DNA of 64,000 nt, taken from Undibacterium sp. YM2. GTDB lineage: Bacteria > Pseudomonadota > Gammaproteobacteria > Burkholderiales > Burkholderiaceae_D. Position 1 is the first letter of the stretch, and each line of letters opens with the position of its first letter. The notes under the pieces were generated by a model. The model was not told where the DNA came from. It was given only the letters and a program-made list of their open reading frames with translations, and did no database searches. The position numbers and the translations under genes are program-made. Positions 25,032 through 36,484 of the stretch are shown piece after piece. The stretch is from contig NZ_AP018441.1 of NCBI RefSeq assembly GCF_009937975.1, positions 1,736,001 to 1,800,000 of the forward strand, read 5' to 3'.

Positions 25032-27766
25032 TCATGGAATTCCAAACAGGTCTGACCATAATGCCTTGGTCGCGTTTGCTCCACTTTCTGACAATATGGG
25101 CGGTACCCTGGCTCTGTCTTCGCCCTGCAGCCGTATGCCATGCTGCAATTTGCGGAATAGGCGATACGCATCTGATACCTGATTAGCCAGTTGCAAGTCA
25201 ATCAGGCCCAGTTCACCACAACGTTTTAATAAGGCGATATTGCCTTTGTTAGCGGTCAATTCAGGATACTGGTTTGCATATTTCAATACCAGAAATTGCA
25301 CGATGAATTCTATGTCTATCATGCCGCCCGCATCCTGCTTGAGGTCAAACAGGTCGCTGCGATTCACGTTGGCATCATGCATTTTTTTGCGCATGCTGAT
25401 GACTTCAGTACGTAGTTTGTCAGTATCTCTTTGCTGGCGCAGGACTTGTTCGCGTATTTGTTCAAACTGCGCGCCTATGCTGGCATCTCCTGCGCAAAAG
25501 CGGGCGCGTGTCAGTGCCTGATGCTCCCACAGCCAGGCGGATTTTTCCTGGTAACGGGCAAAGGAAGAAACTGAGGACACCAGCAAGCCGCTGGCTCCAT
25601 CAGGGCGCAAGGCGATATCAATATCGAATAAGATACCTGCTGGCGTATGACAGGTCATCCAGGTAATGAAGCGCTGTGCCAGCTTGGCATAGTTGGCGGG
25701 TGCCTCCTGGTCTTCATCTTCATACAAAAAGATTACGTCAAGGTCAGACGCATAGCCCAGCTCTTTGCCACCTTGTTTGCCATAGGCGATCACAGCAAAG
25801 CTGGGCTCGGCCTTATGCCTGGTAGCAATAGTTTGCCAGGCGGATCGCAACACGGCTTCAACGATAATGTCGGCCAGTTGCGAGAGTTCATCAGCCAGGT
25901 GTTCTACGCTGAGTTGGCCTTCCAGATCTTGCGCCAGCAAGCGAAATTGCATGGCATGGTGCATTTCACGCAGGGTTTCCATTTGCCTTTCAGTGTCGCC
26001 TGCATGCTGTGTCAGGTGCTGTTGCAAGTCCAGGCGGAATGCTGACCAGTCCGGGCGCTGATGCAATGACGATTCATCCAGCAATTCATCGAGCAGCAGA
26101 GGGTGGCGGGTCAGGAACTTGGCAGCCCAGTCAGATGCTGCCATCATGCGTATCACCCTTGCCAAAGCATGCGGGTATTCGGTCAATAGCGCGAGGTAAG
26201 CCGCGCGACGGGCAATGGCTTCCATGAAGTCGAGCAGGCGGTTCCAGGCCATTAATTGGTTACTGCCTTGTCTGGCGATAATGTTCAGGGCATTGTTGAC
26301 CAGTGCCACCAGTTTCATGCGGCTGGCTTCAGACAGGGATTGCACCTTGGGTGATTGCCAGGTGGCCTGCAGGCGCTGGCTGAATGCTGCAGCATCCTGC
26401 GCTGAAAACTCCAGGCCAGTCAGATGTGCGGCGATCAATTCTTCGCTGTCGGGGCTGGACAGGCTGACTGCCAGCATGCCCTGTTCATTCTCACTATTAT
26501 TTTCGGCCTTGTCGCGGAAGATCGCATCAAATTGCTCGGCGATGAATTCACGGTGAGGGCGCAACTGATCCAGTAGCTGGGCAACACTGGTATAGCCCAT
26601 CATCTGCGCTATCCTCAACTGGTCCTCATCCCTGGCCGGGAAGGTATGGGTTTGGGCGTCATCCAGGTATTGCAGTCTATGTTCGAGATTGCGCAAAAAG
26701 GTGTAGGAGTCCAGCAGTTTTTCGATGATGGGCGCATCCATGATGCCCTTTTCTGCCAGGGTCTGCAGAGTCAAGCGGGTAGAGCGATCACGCAGACTGG
26801 CATCGCGGCCACCGCGTATCAGTTGGAAAACCTGTGCCAGAAATTCCACCTCTCGTATGCCACCACGTCCAAGCTTGACGTTATTGCTGCGCTCTGGATG
26901 TTTGGTTTCCTGGCGCACGACTTCTGCCCGTATCTGGGCATGCATGGAGCGCAGGGAATCAATCGCGCCATAATCAAGATAACGACGATAGACGAAAGGG
27001 CGGATGATTTTTCCAGAGCGGCGATATCATAGTCATTGCCCGTCATTGCCCTGGCCTTGACCCAGGCATAACGCTCCCATTCACGCCCTTGTATCAGGAA
27101 ATACTCTTCTATCATATTGAAGCTGGCGACCAGCGGGCCAGATGCGCCATTCGGGCGCAGGGCCATATCGACACGGAAGCTATATCCATCTTCCGTGACT
27201 TCAGAAATGGCAGCGATGAGTTTTTTGCCAAGGCGGCTGAAGTACTCATGATTTGACAGACTGCGCTGGCTGGAGTCCGTGGTTTGTGTTTCTCCGTCTT
27301 CGGCATAGCAAAAAATCAAATCGATATCGGAAGAGACGTTGAGTTCATAGCCACCAAGTTTGCCCATGCCCAGCACGATCATGGCTTGTTGTTTGCCACT
27401 TTCTTCTCCTATGGGAGTGCCATGCATGGCTTGCATTTCGGCATTCAGGGCCTGCAGGTGCTGCTGCACGACGAAATCGGCAAACAGGCTGATTGTTGTT
27501 ATAACTTCATTGAGGTCGGCCTGGCTACAGAGGTCGCGTTTGATCAGGGTGCAGACCACCAGTTTGCGCAGACGGCGCATGGCTTTGTTAAGAGAAGCAC
27601 CTTCGTATATTTCTTTTTGTAAAAACTGCGCAAAATGGGCCGTGCTCAAGGATAATTCAGAAACTTGCTGTAACTGCTCATTTCGGCTGGTATCTGCTTC
27701 CATGCAATGAGTAAAAAAGCGGGAAGCCTGGAGAATTTCTAGGTTTGTGCTGGTGCTGGCAGTCAT
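25032..27766 (-). pseudogene. glnE: Bifunctional glutamine synthetase adenylyltransferase/adenylyl-removing enzyme, frameshifted as given
   Basis: GlnE adds and removes AMP on glutamine synthetase in response to PII. The N-terminal nucleotidyltransferase (deadenylylating) half carries GMGKLGGYELNVSSDIDLIF and the C-terminal (adenylylating) half AYGKQGGKELGYASDLDVIF, both with the catalytic D-x-D. Reading shifts frame at an A-run (T-run 27008-27012 on the plus strand): LEKSSALSS becomes LEKIIRPFVYRRYLDYGAID if one base is restored, giving about 911 residues, the usual length. Both halves are intact, so a sequencing error is likelier than gene loss. ATG 27766 is chosen as start (MTASTSTNLEILQAS); no strong ribosome binding site is visible. 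Divergent from yhdP. Confidence 0.88.
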
Positions 27767-27883
27767 AATGGGGCTGTGATGGGCCTTTAATTGCCCGGTC
27801 TGGTCAGTGTTGTGATTGATTTTAAGCGATAAGGGCCAGGCAGGGTGGTATTGGTTAGCGGGGCTATGCAAGCCACAGTAAAT

Positions 27884-27912
27884 AATTTTATACTCCTTGG
27901 GAGTATAAAATT
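27884..27912. promoter_or_regulatory. 29-bp palindrome between glnE and yhdP
   Basis: Perfect 13-bp arms (aattttatactcc / ggagtataaaatt) around a TTG spacer, in the 370-base space between divergent glnE and yhdP. The arms contain -10-like TATACT and TATAAA, so it may be an operator over a promoter serving one or both genes. It could also fold as a hairpin in a transcript. The rest of this gap holds no gene. Confidence 0.45.
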
Positions 27913-28134
27913 GATGTCAGGTGACAGAGTGGGTTAAGCTTGGTTGTTTTGGGAATTATTTGATTGATAATGATGGATGGCTGTTTAACTGATGACAGCA
28001 TGCTAAAAATTCCGGGATTGTTTTGTGTGTGTTTCCCGGCATGTGAGGATTTGCGCAAGAACAATGAGGCTTGCTGATTTGCAAGTGCATGGTTTTTGCG
28101 CAAGTCTTACTTACAAATAAATTAAACATTAGCA

Positions 28135-31100
28135 ATGACACAAGCAGATCAAGAAAACATTGCTAACACCGCGGTCAAGGACGACAAGCCGGGTCATTTT
28201 TGGCGGCTCTGTCGTTTTACCTGGCGAACTTGCGATAAAAGCCTGCGCTTCACGCTCAGGCTGATATTGGCATTGTATTTCCTGTTCTGCATACTGGTGC
28301 TGGTATTGCGCTATGTCGTATTGCCCAATGTAGACAGGTACAAGCCTGATATAGAACAGGTGATTTCAAACTCTCTCGGACGGCAATTACAGATCGCCAG
28401 TCTGCGTGCCTCCTGGCAGGGCCTCAATCCACAACTGACGCTGGAAAATGTCGTGCTGCGTGACAAGCAGGGTGGCACCGCGCTGGTCTTACCCGAAGTG
28501 TCGGCAACCATGTCCTGGTGGACACTCGCAGTTGCCGATTTGCGTTTTAAGCGTATTGTCATCAATCAGCCTTCCCTCGATATACAAAGGGACGCGGATG
28601 GCAAAATCTATGTGGGCGGTTTTCATATTGATCCTGCTGCCGAGAGCAAGGGGCAGGGCCTGGACTGGGTGCTGGCTCAGCATGAAGTATTGATACGCAA
28701 GGGGTCTGTGCGCTGGACAGATAAACTGCGTAATGCGGCAGAGCTGAAATTACCGGATGTGAATTTTCTCTTGCAAAACCAGTGGCGGCATCACAGGTTC
28801 GCCCTCAAGGCTACGCCTGATGCCAGCCTGTCGGCACCTTTGGATATACGGGGTGATTTTCAGCATCCGGTTTTTGCCAAAAAGATTTCAGACTTTTCTT
28901 TATGGACTGGCGATATGTATGCCGACCTGCGTCGTACTGACTTGGCCGCATTAAAAACCTATATAGACTACCCGGCAGATGTCAAGAAAGCCTATGGCTC
29001 GGTACGCGCCTGGCTGCACCTGGACAAGGGCAGGCTGGCAGACCTGACTGCAGACCTCAGTCTGGCTGATGTACTGGGCAAGTTCCGGGCTGATCTGCCT
29101 GAGCTGGACATGGCCCTGGTCAGTGGCCGTCTCGTTGCCAGCGAAACCCAGACTTCTGCACATAAATTCCTCGCGGCTCTGATGGGTAAGGCTGGACATA
29201 GTGTCTCACTGGTCAATTTTTCCATGCGTACTCGTGAGGGCTTGCAATTACCAGCAACCACCATCAAGGAAACATTTACCCCGGTGACAAGGGCCAGCCC
29301 GAAAAGGTAGAGCTGTACGCCAAGACCCTGGATTTACAGACACTGGCCAATTTCGCCGAGCATCTGCCTTTGCCTGCTGATCAAAGACAAATGATGCTGG
29401 ACTTTGCGCCCAAAGGGCAACTCCGGGACTTCACTGCCAAATGGCAGGGCACTTATCCTGATGTGTCGTCTTACAGTGTCAAAGGACAGTTCATCGACTT
29501 GTCGATGACGGCACAGCCAGCGCAACTGGCCAGAGCCAAAACTGCCACGTCCCCGGCAAAGGCAGCAGTGCCCGCCATACCAGGGTTTGAAAATCTGTCA
29601 GGCAGCCTGGAGGCCAATGACAAGGGCGGCAGTTTCGTGCTGGATTCCAAAAACCTGTCCTTGCGCCTGCCCAGTTATTTTGTTGATCCTCTGATGCCGT
29701 TTTCAAGCCTGAACATGCATGCGCAATGGCAATTTGTTGAACAGGACAAGCTGATTTTCCAGATACATAAAATGGAAGCGCAACAAGAAGGCATGCGCGC
29801 CATCTTGTCTGGCAAGCACATCATGTCCATGCGTCACGGTGCCGATGCCCAGCCGGGCGAAGTGGATTTGACCGGCAGTATTACAGGCTTTGACCTGAAG
29901 CAGCTTGACCGCTACATTCCTGCCGCAGCAGAAGAGCATTTGCGGCACTGGCTGTTGAATTCCATACTGGAAGGCAAGGCCAATGATGTCAGCGTGCGCA
30001 TACGAGGTGATCTGGCGCATTTCCCATTTCATACTACGGATGGCAAGAAAAACCACAAGGGTGAATTCCTGATCAAGGGTAGTCTGGCTGGGGCCAAACT
30101 CGATTTTTCTGCCGGTGCACTGAATGAAGACGGCAAGCCCCTATGGCCAGTGATTGATGACATCAAGGGTGGTTTCGTGTTTGATAAAGCCAGGATGGAA
30201 ATTACTGGCGACACCGCCAAAACCCTGGGTGTCGATCTGAAAAAGGTCAAAGCGATTATTCCTGACTTGTCGCAGCATGGTGCCATCCTGAGTATTGATG
30301 GTGCGGTCAGTGGCAGTCTGCAAAATATGCTGGCTTATGTGGGGCGAGTCCGGTCAGTGGCTGGCTGGGGCATTTTCTCAAGGAAGCCAAGACTTCGGCA
30401 CCTGCTGCCTTGCAGCTCAAATTGCAATTACCCCTGCAGCATTTGATAGAGTCAAAAGTCCTCGGCATTTTGCAGTTTGCTAATAATGACGTGGTTTTAC
30501 AACCTGGTATTCCCCAGGTAACAGGCTTGAATGGCAAGCTGGAGTTCAATGAAACCGGGGTCAATCTCGGGACACTGAGAGGCATGGCGCTTGGCGGCCC
30601 GGTACAAATTACTGGCGGCTCGCAAAAAGATAACAGCGTTAAAGTCAGACTCGATGGTACCGTCACTGCCGATGGCATACGCAAGATCATTCCCGTCAGC
30701 ATGGTCGATAAAATGGCTGACCGTGTCAGCGGTGCCAGCCGTTACACCGCCAGCATCCATGTCAAAAAACGGCAGCCGGAAATCATCGTCGATTCAACGA
30801 TGGCGGGCATGTCCCTGAATTTTCCTGCGCCCTTGAAAAAGGCCAGCGCAGAGCTCATGCCTTTGCATTTTGAGCTGTTGCCACAGGCAGGCATGGATGC
30901 GCAAACTTTGCGTGATGAAATCCGCGTCAGTCTTGGCAACTCCATCAACACCAGATATGCGCGGCAAAAACAGGGCAGTGGGCCCTGGCAGGTGGTACGT
31001 GGCGGCATAGGCGTCAATGCGCCTGCACCAGAGCCGGATAGCGGTTTGAATGCCAATATAGAATTCAAGTCCCTGAACATAGACGAGTGGCGACGCCTGA

Positions 31101-32311
31101 TGTCGCCAGCATCTGCGAGCCAGCAGGCCAATACCGCAGGCGCAGAAAGGGATAGTGCCGAAGTTGATTTGTCGCCTTACCTGGAACCAAGCACAGTAGC
31201 GGTCAGGACGCCGCAATTGAATGTCATGGGTAAGCAGCTGGAAAATGTCATCGTTGGGGTTTCCCGTCAAAATAAAACCTGGCAAGCCAATATACAGTCG
31301 AACCAGGTTGCCGGTTACCTGACCTGGAATGAGGGTACAGGTGGACAATCCCTGAGCAGTGTCACAGCGCGCCTGAGTAATCTCATCATTCCCCAGTCCG
31401 CCGCTGCCGACGTCAGTGAGTTGCTGGAAGGAAAAAATACCACAACGCAAATTCCTGGCCTGGATATCGTTGCTGAAAACTTTGAACTGTTCAATAAAAA
31501 GCTTGGGCATCTGGAGCTGCAGGCGGTTAATCAAATCCTCAGCCAGGGCAACGGGCGTGAGTGGCAGATCAATAAGCTGCAACTGAAAAATCCCGATGCT
31601 GATTTCAATGCCACCGGTAAATGGGCCAGCCAGGGCGGGGATGGGCGTACCCAGCTCAATTATGTGCTGGATATAGCAAATTCAGGCAAGCTGCTGGAAC
31701 GTCTGGGCTTTGCCGATGTCTTGCGTGGCGGCAAGGGCAAACTAGAAGGTGATGTGCAATGGAACGGCCTGCCTTTTGCAATGGACATACCCAGCATGAG
31801 TGGCCAGGTCAAGATGGTGCTTGCCAGTGGTCAATTCTTGAAGGTGGATCCAGGAGCTGCGAAACTACTGGGCGTTCTGAGCTTGCAGTCCTTGCCCCGG
31901 CGTTTGACGCTGGATTTCCGTGATGTGTTTTCTGATGGCTTTGCCTTTGATTCCATCGCAGGGATAGCCCATATACAGCAAGGGGTGGCAAAAACCGATA
32001 ACCTGAAGATGCTGGGTGTCAACGCGACCGTGCTGTTGGAGGGAAATGCAGATATCGTCAGGGAAGCTCAAGACCTGCATGTGACCGTCATTCCCGTAGT
32101 GAATGTGGGTACGGCGTCGGTTGTATATGGTCTTGCCGTGAATCCGGTTATCGGGCTTGGCACCTTTCTTGCTCAGTTATTTTTGAAAGAACCATTGAGC
32201 AAGGCATTTACGTTTGAATACAAGGTCAGTGGTTCATGGAAAGAACCCACTGTAACTAAAATTGAAGGCCGTGACAGCCCGTCGGCGATCAAGGCAGCAA
32301 GCAAGCCTTGA
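28135..32311 (+). pseudogene. yhdP: YhdP-family AsmA-like envelope protein, two frameshifts as given
   Basis: YhdP belongs to the AsmA-like proteins thought to carry phospholipids between inner and outer membranes. One N-terminal membrane span (FTLRLILALYFLFCILVLVL, about 43-62) precedes a very long periplasmic region (DUF3971 and AsmA-like C-terminal domain). The frame breaks at CCCC 29279-29282 and at GGGG 30341-30344. One extra base at each site gives TFTPGDKGQPEKVELYAK and YVGASPVSGWLGHFLKEAK and a continuous product of about 1392 residues, a normal size. All three segments are conserved, pointing to homopolymer errors rather than decay. The C-terminus (NPVIGLGTFLAQLFLKEPLSKAF) is typical. 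The downstream amidase is close behind. Confidence 0.85.
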
Positions 32312-32373
32312 GTAAGCTCAGTATGGAGCCATGTGCTCATGTGACGGTAGCGTCATTTTTAAAAGAGGGTGAT

Positions 32374-33168
32374 ATGAAGATAGCAGCAATACAAATGATA
32401 TCCACGCCCGTGCTGGCAGAGAACATGGCAACTGCCAGACGCCTGTTGCAGGAAGCGGCAGCCTCAGGCGCGAAATTATTATTACTGCCAGAATACTGGC
32501 CCCTGATGGGCTTGCAGGAAACCGATAAGGTGGATATTGCCGAGCCTATAGGGCAGGGACCCATGCAGGCCTTGATGGCCGAAATGGCGGGTACTCTGGG
32601 TGTCTGGCTCATCGGTGGCACCATCCCTCTGCAGGCCGCTGAACCTGGCAAGGTCTTGAATACGACCCTGGTCTATGATCCTCAAGGGCAACAGATTGCG
32701 CGCTACGACAAAATTCATTTATTTGGATTCAGCAAGGGTGAAGAGTCGTATGAAGAGGCGCGTACTATCGTCGCCGGTAACCAGGTCAGCAGTTTTGATG
32801 CAGGTTTTGGCAAGGTGGCGCTGTCTATCTGCTATGACTTGCGTTTCCCTGAATTATTCCGTGCGCTGGGAACCAGCTCCCTGATCGTTGTGCCTGCTGC
32901 ATTTACCTATACGACAGGTCAGGCGCACTGGGAAATACTGTTACGTGCCCGCGCGATAGAAAACCAGTGTTATGTGCTGGCTTGTGGCCAGGGCGGCAAG
33001 CATGTGAATGGCCGTCGTACCTGGGGGCATAGCATGCTGATCGACCCTTGGGGCAAGGTCTTGAATGTACTGGAAGAGGGCGAGGGTATTGTCAGTGGCG
33101 ACATTGATGAAAGCCTGATTGCCAGCATACGCGAAAGTTTGCCAGCATTGCGCCATCGCAAGTTATGA
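32374..33168 (+). CDS. Nitrilase-superfamily carbon-nitrogen hydrolase (Nit1/deaminated glutathione amidase-like)
   Basis: A 264-residue cytosolic amidase. The Glu-Lys-Cys triad is visible: LLLPEYWP (E40), YDKIHLF (K113) and ALSICYDLRFPELFR (C153). YDKIHLFGFSKGEESYEEA resembles the Nit1/YbeM type, which repairs deaminated glutathione, but the substrate is not proven by sequence. ATG 32374 is chosen because AGAGGG precedes it; a frame-consistent start at 32308 overlaps the yhdP stop. It lies between yhdP and tldD, a grouping common in Burkholderiales. Confidence 0.82.
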   Translation: MKIAAIQMISTPVLAENMATARRLLQEAAASGAKLLLLPEYWPLMGLQETDKVDIAEPIGQGPMQALMAEMAGTLGVWLIGGTIPLQAAEPGKVLNTTLVYDPQGQQIARYDKIHLFGFSKGEESYEEARTIVAGNQVSSFDAGFGKVALSICYDLRFPELFRALGTSSLIVVPAAFTYTTGQAHWEILLRARAIENQCYVLACGQGGKHVNGRRTWGHSMLIDPWGKVLNVLEEGEGIVSGDIDESLIASIRESLPALRHRKL

Positions 33169-33340
33169 AGCTAGTGCGGGGATAAGGTGGCAATCAGCGG
33201 ATTGAGCAGACCAGAGAAACCCGCAGATGCTCTACAATGTCAGTGTGTGCGCCAGCGCTTTGCATGTATGTTGCCAGTATTTTGCAAATATTTTGCAAGT
33301 AATGTGCGCTAATTTAATTGCAGTGTAAATAATTTATTCT

Positions 33341-34801
33341 ATGACCCCATTTGATCCCGCCATGAGCCACCTCGCTATCGCACGCGATATTTTGCTTACC
33401 CCATTTGGCCTTGATGAAGCCAAACTCGGTAAGGTGCTGGGCAGCATGTTCACTCATAAAGTGGACTATGCCGATTTGTATTTCCAGTTCACCCGCAACG
33501 AAGGCTGGAGCCTGGAAGAAGGCATAGTCAAGACTGGCAGTTTCTCTATAGACCAGGGGGTAGGTGTACGCGCCGTCTCTGGCGATAAAACTGCATTTTC
33601 TTACTCTGATGAAATATCTGAGCAAGCCTTGTCCGATGCAGCCAAGGCAACCCGTACGATTGCCCGCCAGGGTACTGGCAAGATTCAGGTGGCATCCAGT
33701 CTTAAAGGTCTGGATAACCGCTCCCTGTACTTGCGGGATGACCCCCTGCATTCCATGGACGCCAATCAAAAAGTCCAGTTGCTGGAAAAAATCGAGAAAA
33801 TCGCCAGAGCCAAGGACCCGCGCATAGTGCAAGTTATGGCCAGCATGGCCGGTGAATATGATGTGGTGCTGGTGGCACGTAGCGATGGTGTGATCGCTGG
33901 CGACATCCGTCCTCTCGTGCGTGTTTCACTGACGGTCATTGCTGAACAAAATGGACGTCGTGAAGTGGGCACCAGCGGTGGTGGTGGCCGCTACGATTAT
34001 TCGTATTTCACTGATGCACTGCTGGAGCAATATGCAGAGGAGGCCGTCAAGTCAGCACTGGTCAACCTGGAAGCGCGTCCGGCCCCTGCTGGCCCCATGA
34101 CCGTGGTACTTGGCCCAGGCTGGCCAGGCGTACTGTTGCATGAAGCGATAGGTCATGGTCTGGAGGGGGACTTCAACCGCAAGGGTTCCAGCACTTTCTC
34201 TGGCCGCATAGGTGAGCGAGTCGCAGCCAAAGGCGTGACCGTGGTGGATGATGGCACCATGCTGAACCGCCGTGGCTCCTTGAATATGGATGATGAGGGC
34301 AACCCTACCCAGTGCACGACGCTGATAGAAGACGGTATCCTCAAAGGCTATATGCAAGACACCATGAATGCGCGCCTGATGAAAATGCCGGTGACAGGCA
34401 ATGCCCGTCGTGAATCCTTTGCCCATCTGCCCATGCCGCGTATGACCAACACGTATATGCTGGCCGGTGACAAAGATCCTGAAGAAATTCTCGCATCTGT
34501 TAAAAATGGTCTCTACGCTGTCAACTTTGGCGGTGGTCAGGTCGATATAACGAACGGTAAGTTCGTATTTTCAGCCAGTGAGGCATATATGATAGAAAAC
34601 GGCAAGCTCAGCTATCCGGTCAAGGGCGCTACCCTGATAGGCAATGGTCCGGAAGTATTAAATCACGTCAGTATGATAGGCAATGACCTGCGTCTTGATT
34701 CCGGCGTCGGGGTCTGTGGCAAGGAAGGACAGAGTCTGCCGGTAGGCGTGGGTCAGCCCAGCCTGCGCATAGAGGGCCTGACAGTTGGGGGAACTGCCTG
34801 A
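33341..34801 (+). CDS. tldD: Metalloprotease TldD
   Basis: A 486-residue cytosolic zinc protease of the U62 family; with PmbA/TldE it forms a hetero-oligomer that degrades unfolded peptides (microcin B17 and CcdA in E. coli). HEAIGH at 267-272 is the metal-binding HExxxH motif, followed by [23 protein letters not shown] in the N-terminal domain and the C-terminal [17 protein letters not shown] are also typical. No pmbA gene is in the window. The first bcsQ begins 43 bases after the stop with no terminator between. Confidence 0.95.
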   Translation: MTPFDPAMSHLAIARDILLTPFGLDEAKLGKVLGSMFTHKVDYADLYFQFTRNEGWSLEEGIVKTGSFSIDQGVGVRAVSGDKTAFSYSDEISEQALSDAAKATRTIARQGTGKIQVASSLKGLDNRSLYLRDDPLHSMDANQKVQLLEKIEKIARAKDPRIVQVMASMAGEYDVVLVARSDGVIAGDIRPLVRVSLTVIAEQNGRREVGTSGGGGRYDYSYFTDALLEQYAEEAVKSALVNLEARPAPAGPMTVVLGPGWPGVLLHEAIGHGLEGDFNRKGSSTFSGRIGERVAAKGVTVVDDGTMLNRRGSLNMDDEGNPTQCTTLIEDGILKGYMQDTMNARLMKMPVTGNARRESFAHLPMPRMTNTYMLAGDKDPEEILASVKNGLYAVNFGGGQVDITNGKFVFSASEAYMIENGKLSYPVKGATLIGNGPEVLNHVSMIGNDLRLDSGVGVCGKEGQSLPVGVGQPSLRIEGLTVGGTA

Positions 34802-34844
34802 TGGCCTGTGGCTATCCATGTATTGACACGCAGGGCTTGCTCAC

Positions 34845-35612
34845 ATGTTAGTCATTGCCATCGTCTCTGCGAAAGGTGGGGTCGGCAAGACCACGATTAC
34901 CGCTAATCTGGGTGTCGGTCTGGCGCAGCGCGGTTTTCCTGTGACTGTTGTCGATCTTGATCCGCAAAATGCCATGCAATGGCATCTCGGTGGCCTCGAG
35001 GCAGGCGAGACTAACGGCATCAGCTTGTTGACAGCTGCACGCGCCAAATTGATGGATGCCTGCTATACCAGCCAGTTTGGCTTGAACTTCATCCCCTTTG
35101 GCAATGGCGGTGAAAAGCAGCGCATGCGCTTTGAAGATGTGCTTGAGCAGCAAGAACCCTGGCTGCGCAAGAAACTGCAGGCAGCAAAACTGCCTGCCAA
35201 TGCCATCGTCTTGCTGGACACCCCGCCTGGGCCCTCGGTTTACCTGAAGCAGGCTATCCACGCTGCGGACTTTTTATTGGTTGTTGTACTCGCCGATGCT
35301 GCTTCGTATTCAACTCTGCCCGAGATGGAAGAACTGATTTCGACCTATGGGCACAGAAGCCAGGCAGATGTTGGTTCCGCCTATATAGTTAACCAGGGTT
35401 CGCAGCGGCAATTGGCGCAAGATGTGGTGGCCCTGATTGCTGACCGGCTGGGTGAACGTATGGTGCCCTTCATCGTCCAGGAAAGTCCGCAAGTCGAGGA
35501 AGCGCTCGCCTATGAGCGTCCGGTACTCGAATACAAGCCGGATAATCCTGCGTCTTTAAGCATACAAAAAATCATAGACTGGTTGCTGGCCGGTTTACTG
35601 GGTGGCCGCTGA
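34845..35612 (+). CDS. bcsQ: Cellulose biosynthesis protein BcsQ-like ATPase (copy 1)
   Basis: A 255-residue MinD/ParA-type ATPase. Deviant Walker A KGGVGKTT starts at K10, switch I VDLDPQNAMQWHLG follows, and LLDTPPGPSVYLKQ is switch II. SYSTLPEMEEL matches BcsQ rather than MinD. BcsQ localises and supports the cellulose synthase at the cell pole in E. coli. It sits 333 bases upstream of the main bcs operon and close behind tldD, so its transcription may differ from that of copy 2, with which it shares the same layout but is clearly diverged. Confidence 0.82.
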   Translation: MLVIAIVSAKGGVGKTTITANLGVGLAQRGFPVTVVDLDPQNAMQWHLGGLEAGETNGISLLTAARAKLMDACYTSQFGLNFIPFGNGGEKQRMRFEDVLEQQEPWLRKKLQAAKLPANAIVLLDTPPGPSVYLKQAIHAADFLLVVVLADAASYSTLPEMEELISTYGHRSQADVGSAYIVNQGSQRQLAQDVVALIADRLGERMVPFIVQESPQVEEALAYERPVLEYKPDNPASLSIQKIIDWLLAGLLGGR

Positions 35613-35945
35613 TATTTCAATTGCGGGATCATGCTGAAATTTTCCCGCGTCTGCTACTACCATCTGACCGTTTTTTGTAAGCACGCTTGCCTGCATTGGT
35701 AATGTGTGACGCATAGTGTAAACGCCGATAAATTGTGCTGTTTTGGCTCAGTAATTGTGAAAATGGTTTGCAAAATAATTAAATTTTTATAAATGCTTGG
35801 TCTTATTATTAATTGTTGACAATTCACCATTCATATAGGCTGGACTAGCAATAAAGGCGAGTGGTAAAGTCGCAACGAATCAACACTCTCTATGATTTGC
35901 ATGTCACGATAGTAGCCATAGAGAAAAAGTTAACGCAAAGGTGTC
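35613..35945 (+). promoter_or_regulatory. Upstream region of the main bcs operon
   Basis: No gene seen. A weak hairpin (gcggga / tcccgc, 35623-35648) follows bcsQ1. A perfect TTGACA lies at 35816-35821, but the nearest TATA-like hexamers (35832-35839) are only 10-12 bases away, so a normal sigma70 promoter is not evident. The region is AT-rich from 35760 on. No c-di-GMP riboswitch is recognised. Confidence 0.35.
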
Positions 35946-36443
35946 ATGAGCATGTCCACAAATTCTATTCGCTATTACGAAGAGCAGCAGTGCTCAGTTC
36001 AATGGAGATCTTTCCTTGGAGCATTTTCTGCCGAGTTTGCTTCCAAAGGGGAGCCTGGCGACCTGCGCGCTTTCATGCATCAGTTGGGCCGCACCATGGC
36101 TGCCGGTTTTCACGTGGATGACGGCAGCAGCTTGCAAGCACTGGAGGCATGCATGAACAAGGTCTGGTCAGAAATGAACTGGGGCTGGGTGGAGCTGGTG
36201 GAAGAAGCCGATGCACTGGTCGTTGCCCATCATGCATCTCCGCTGAAAGTAGCATTTGGCGAACATGCACTGGAATGGTCTCCCGCTTTGCTGGAAGGTG
36301 TTTATGCGCAGTGGTTTGATGGCCTGGGTATGGACAAATCCTTGCGCCTGACACAGCGGGCTGGCGTATTTGAAGATGGACAATTATTTGTATTTGATTT
36401 GAAGAAGCAGTCAGAAGAGCCGTCTTATTTCACACGTCGTTAA
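35946..36443 (+). CDS. bcsD: Cellulose biosynthesis protein BcsD
   Basis: A 165-residue protein with the Cellsynth_D fold: QWRSFLGAFSAEFASKG, LRAFMHQLGRTMAAGF, ALEACMNKVWSEMNWGWVELVEEADALVVAHH and the C-terminal LLEGVYAQWFDGLG. In Komagataeibacter BcsD forms a periplasmic octamer that guides nascent glucan chains and aids crystalline ribbon formation; no signal peptide is visible here, as in that family. AAAGG lies a few bases before the ATG. First gene of the main bcs unit; bcsP follows 41 bases later. Its presence marks a type I style operon. Confidence 0.85.
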   Translation: MSMSTNSIRYYEEQQCSVQWRSFLGAFSAEFASKGEPGDLRAFMHQLGRTMAAGFHVDDGSSLQALEACMNKVWSEMNWGWVELVEEADALVVAHHASPLKVAFGEHALEWSPALLEGVYAQWFDGLGMDKSLRLTQRAGVFEDGQLFVFDLKKQSEEPSYFTRR

Positions 36444-36484
36444 TTGGATTGTGACGCTGCAAGTAACCGGAGCTGGTGGACATT

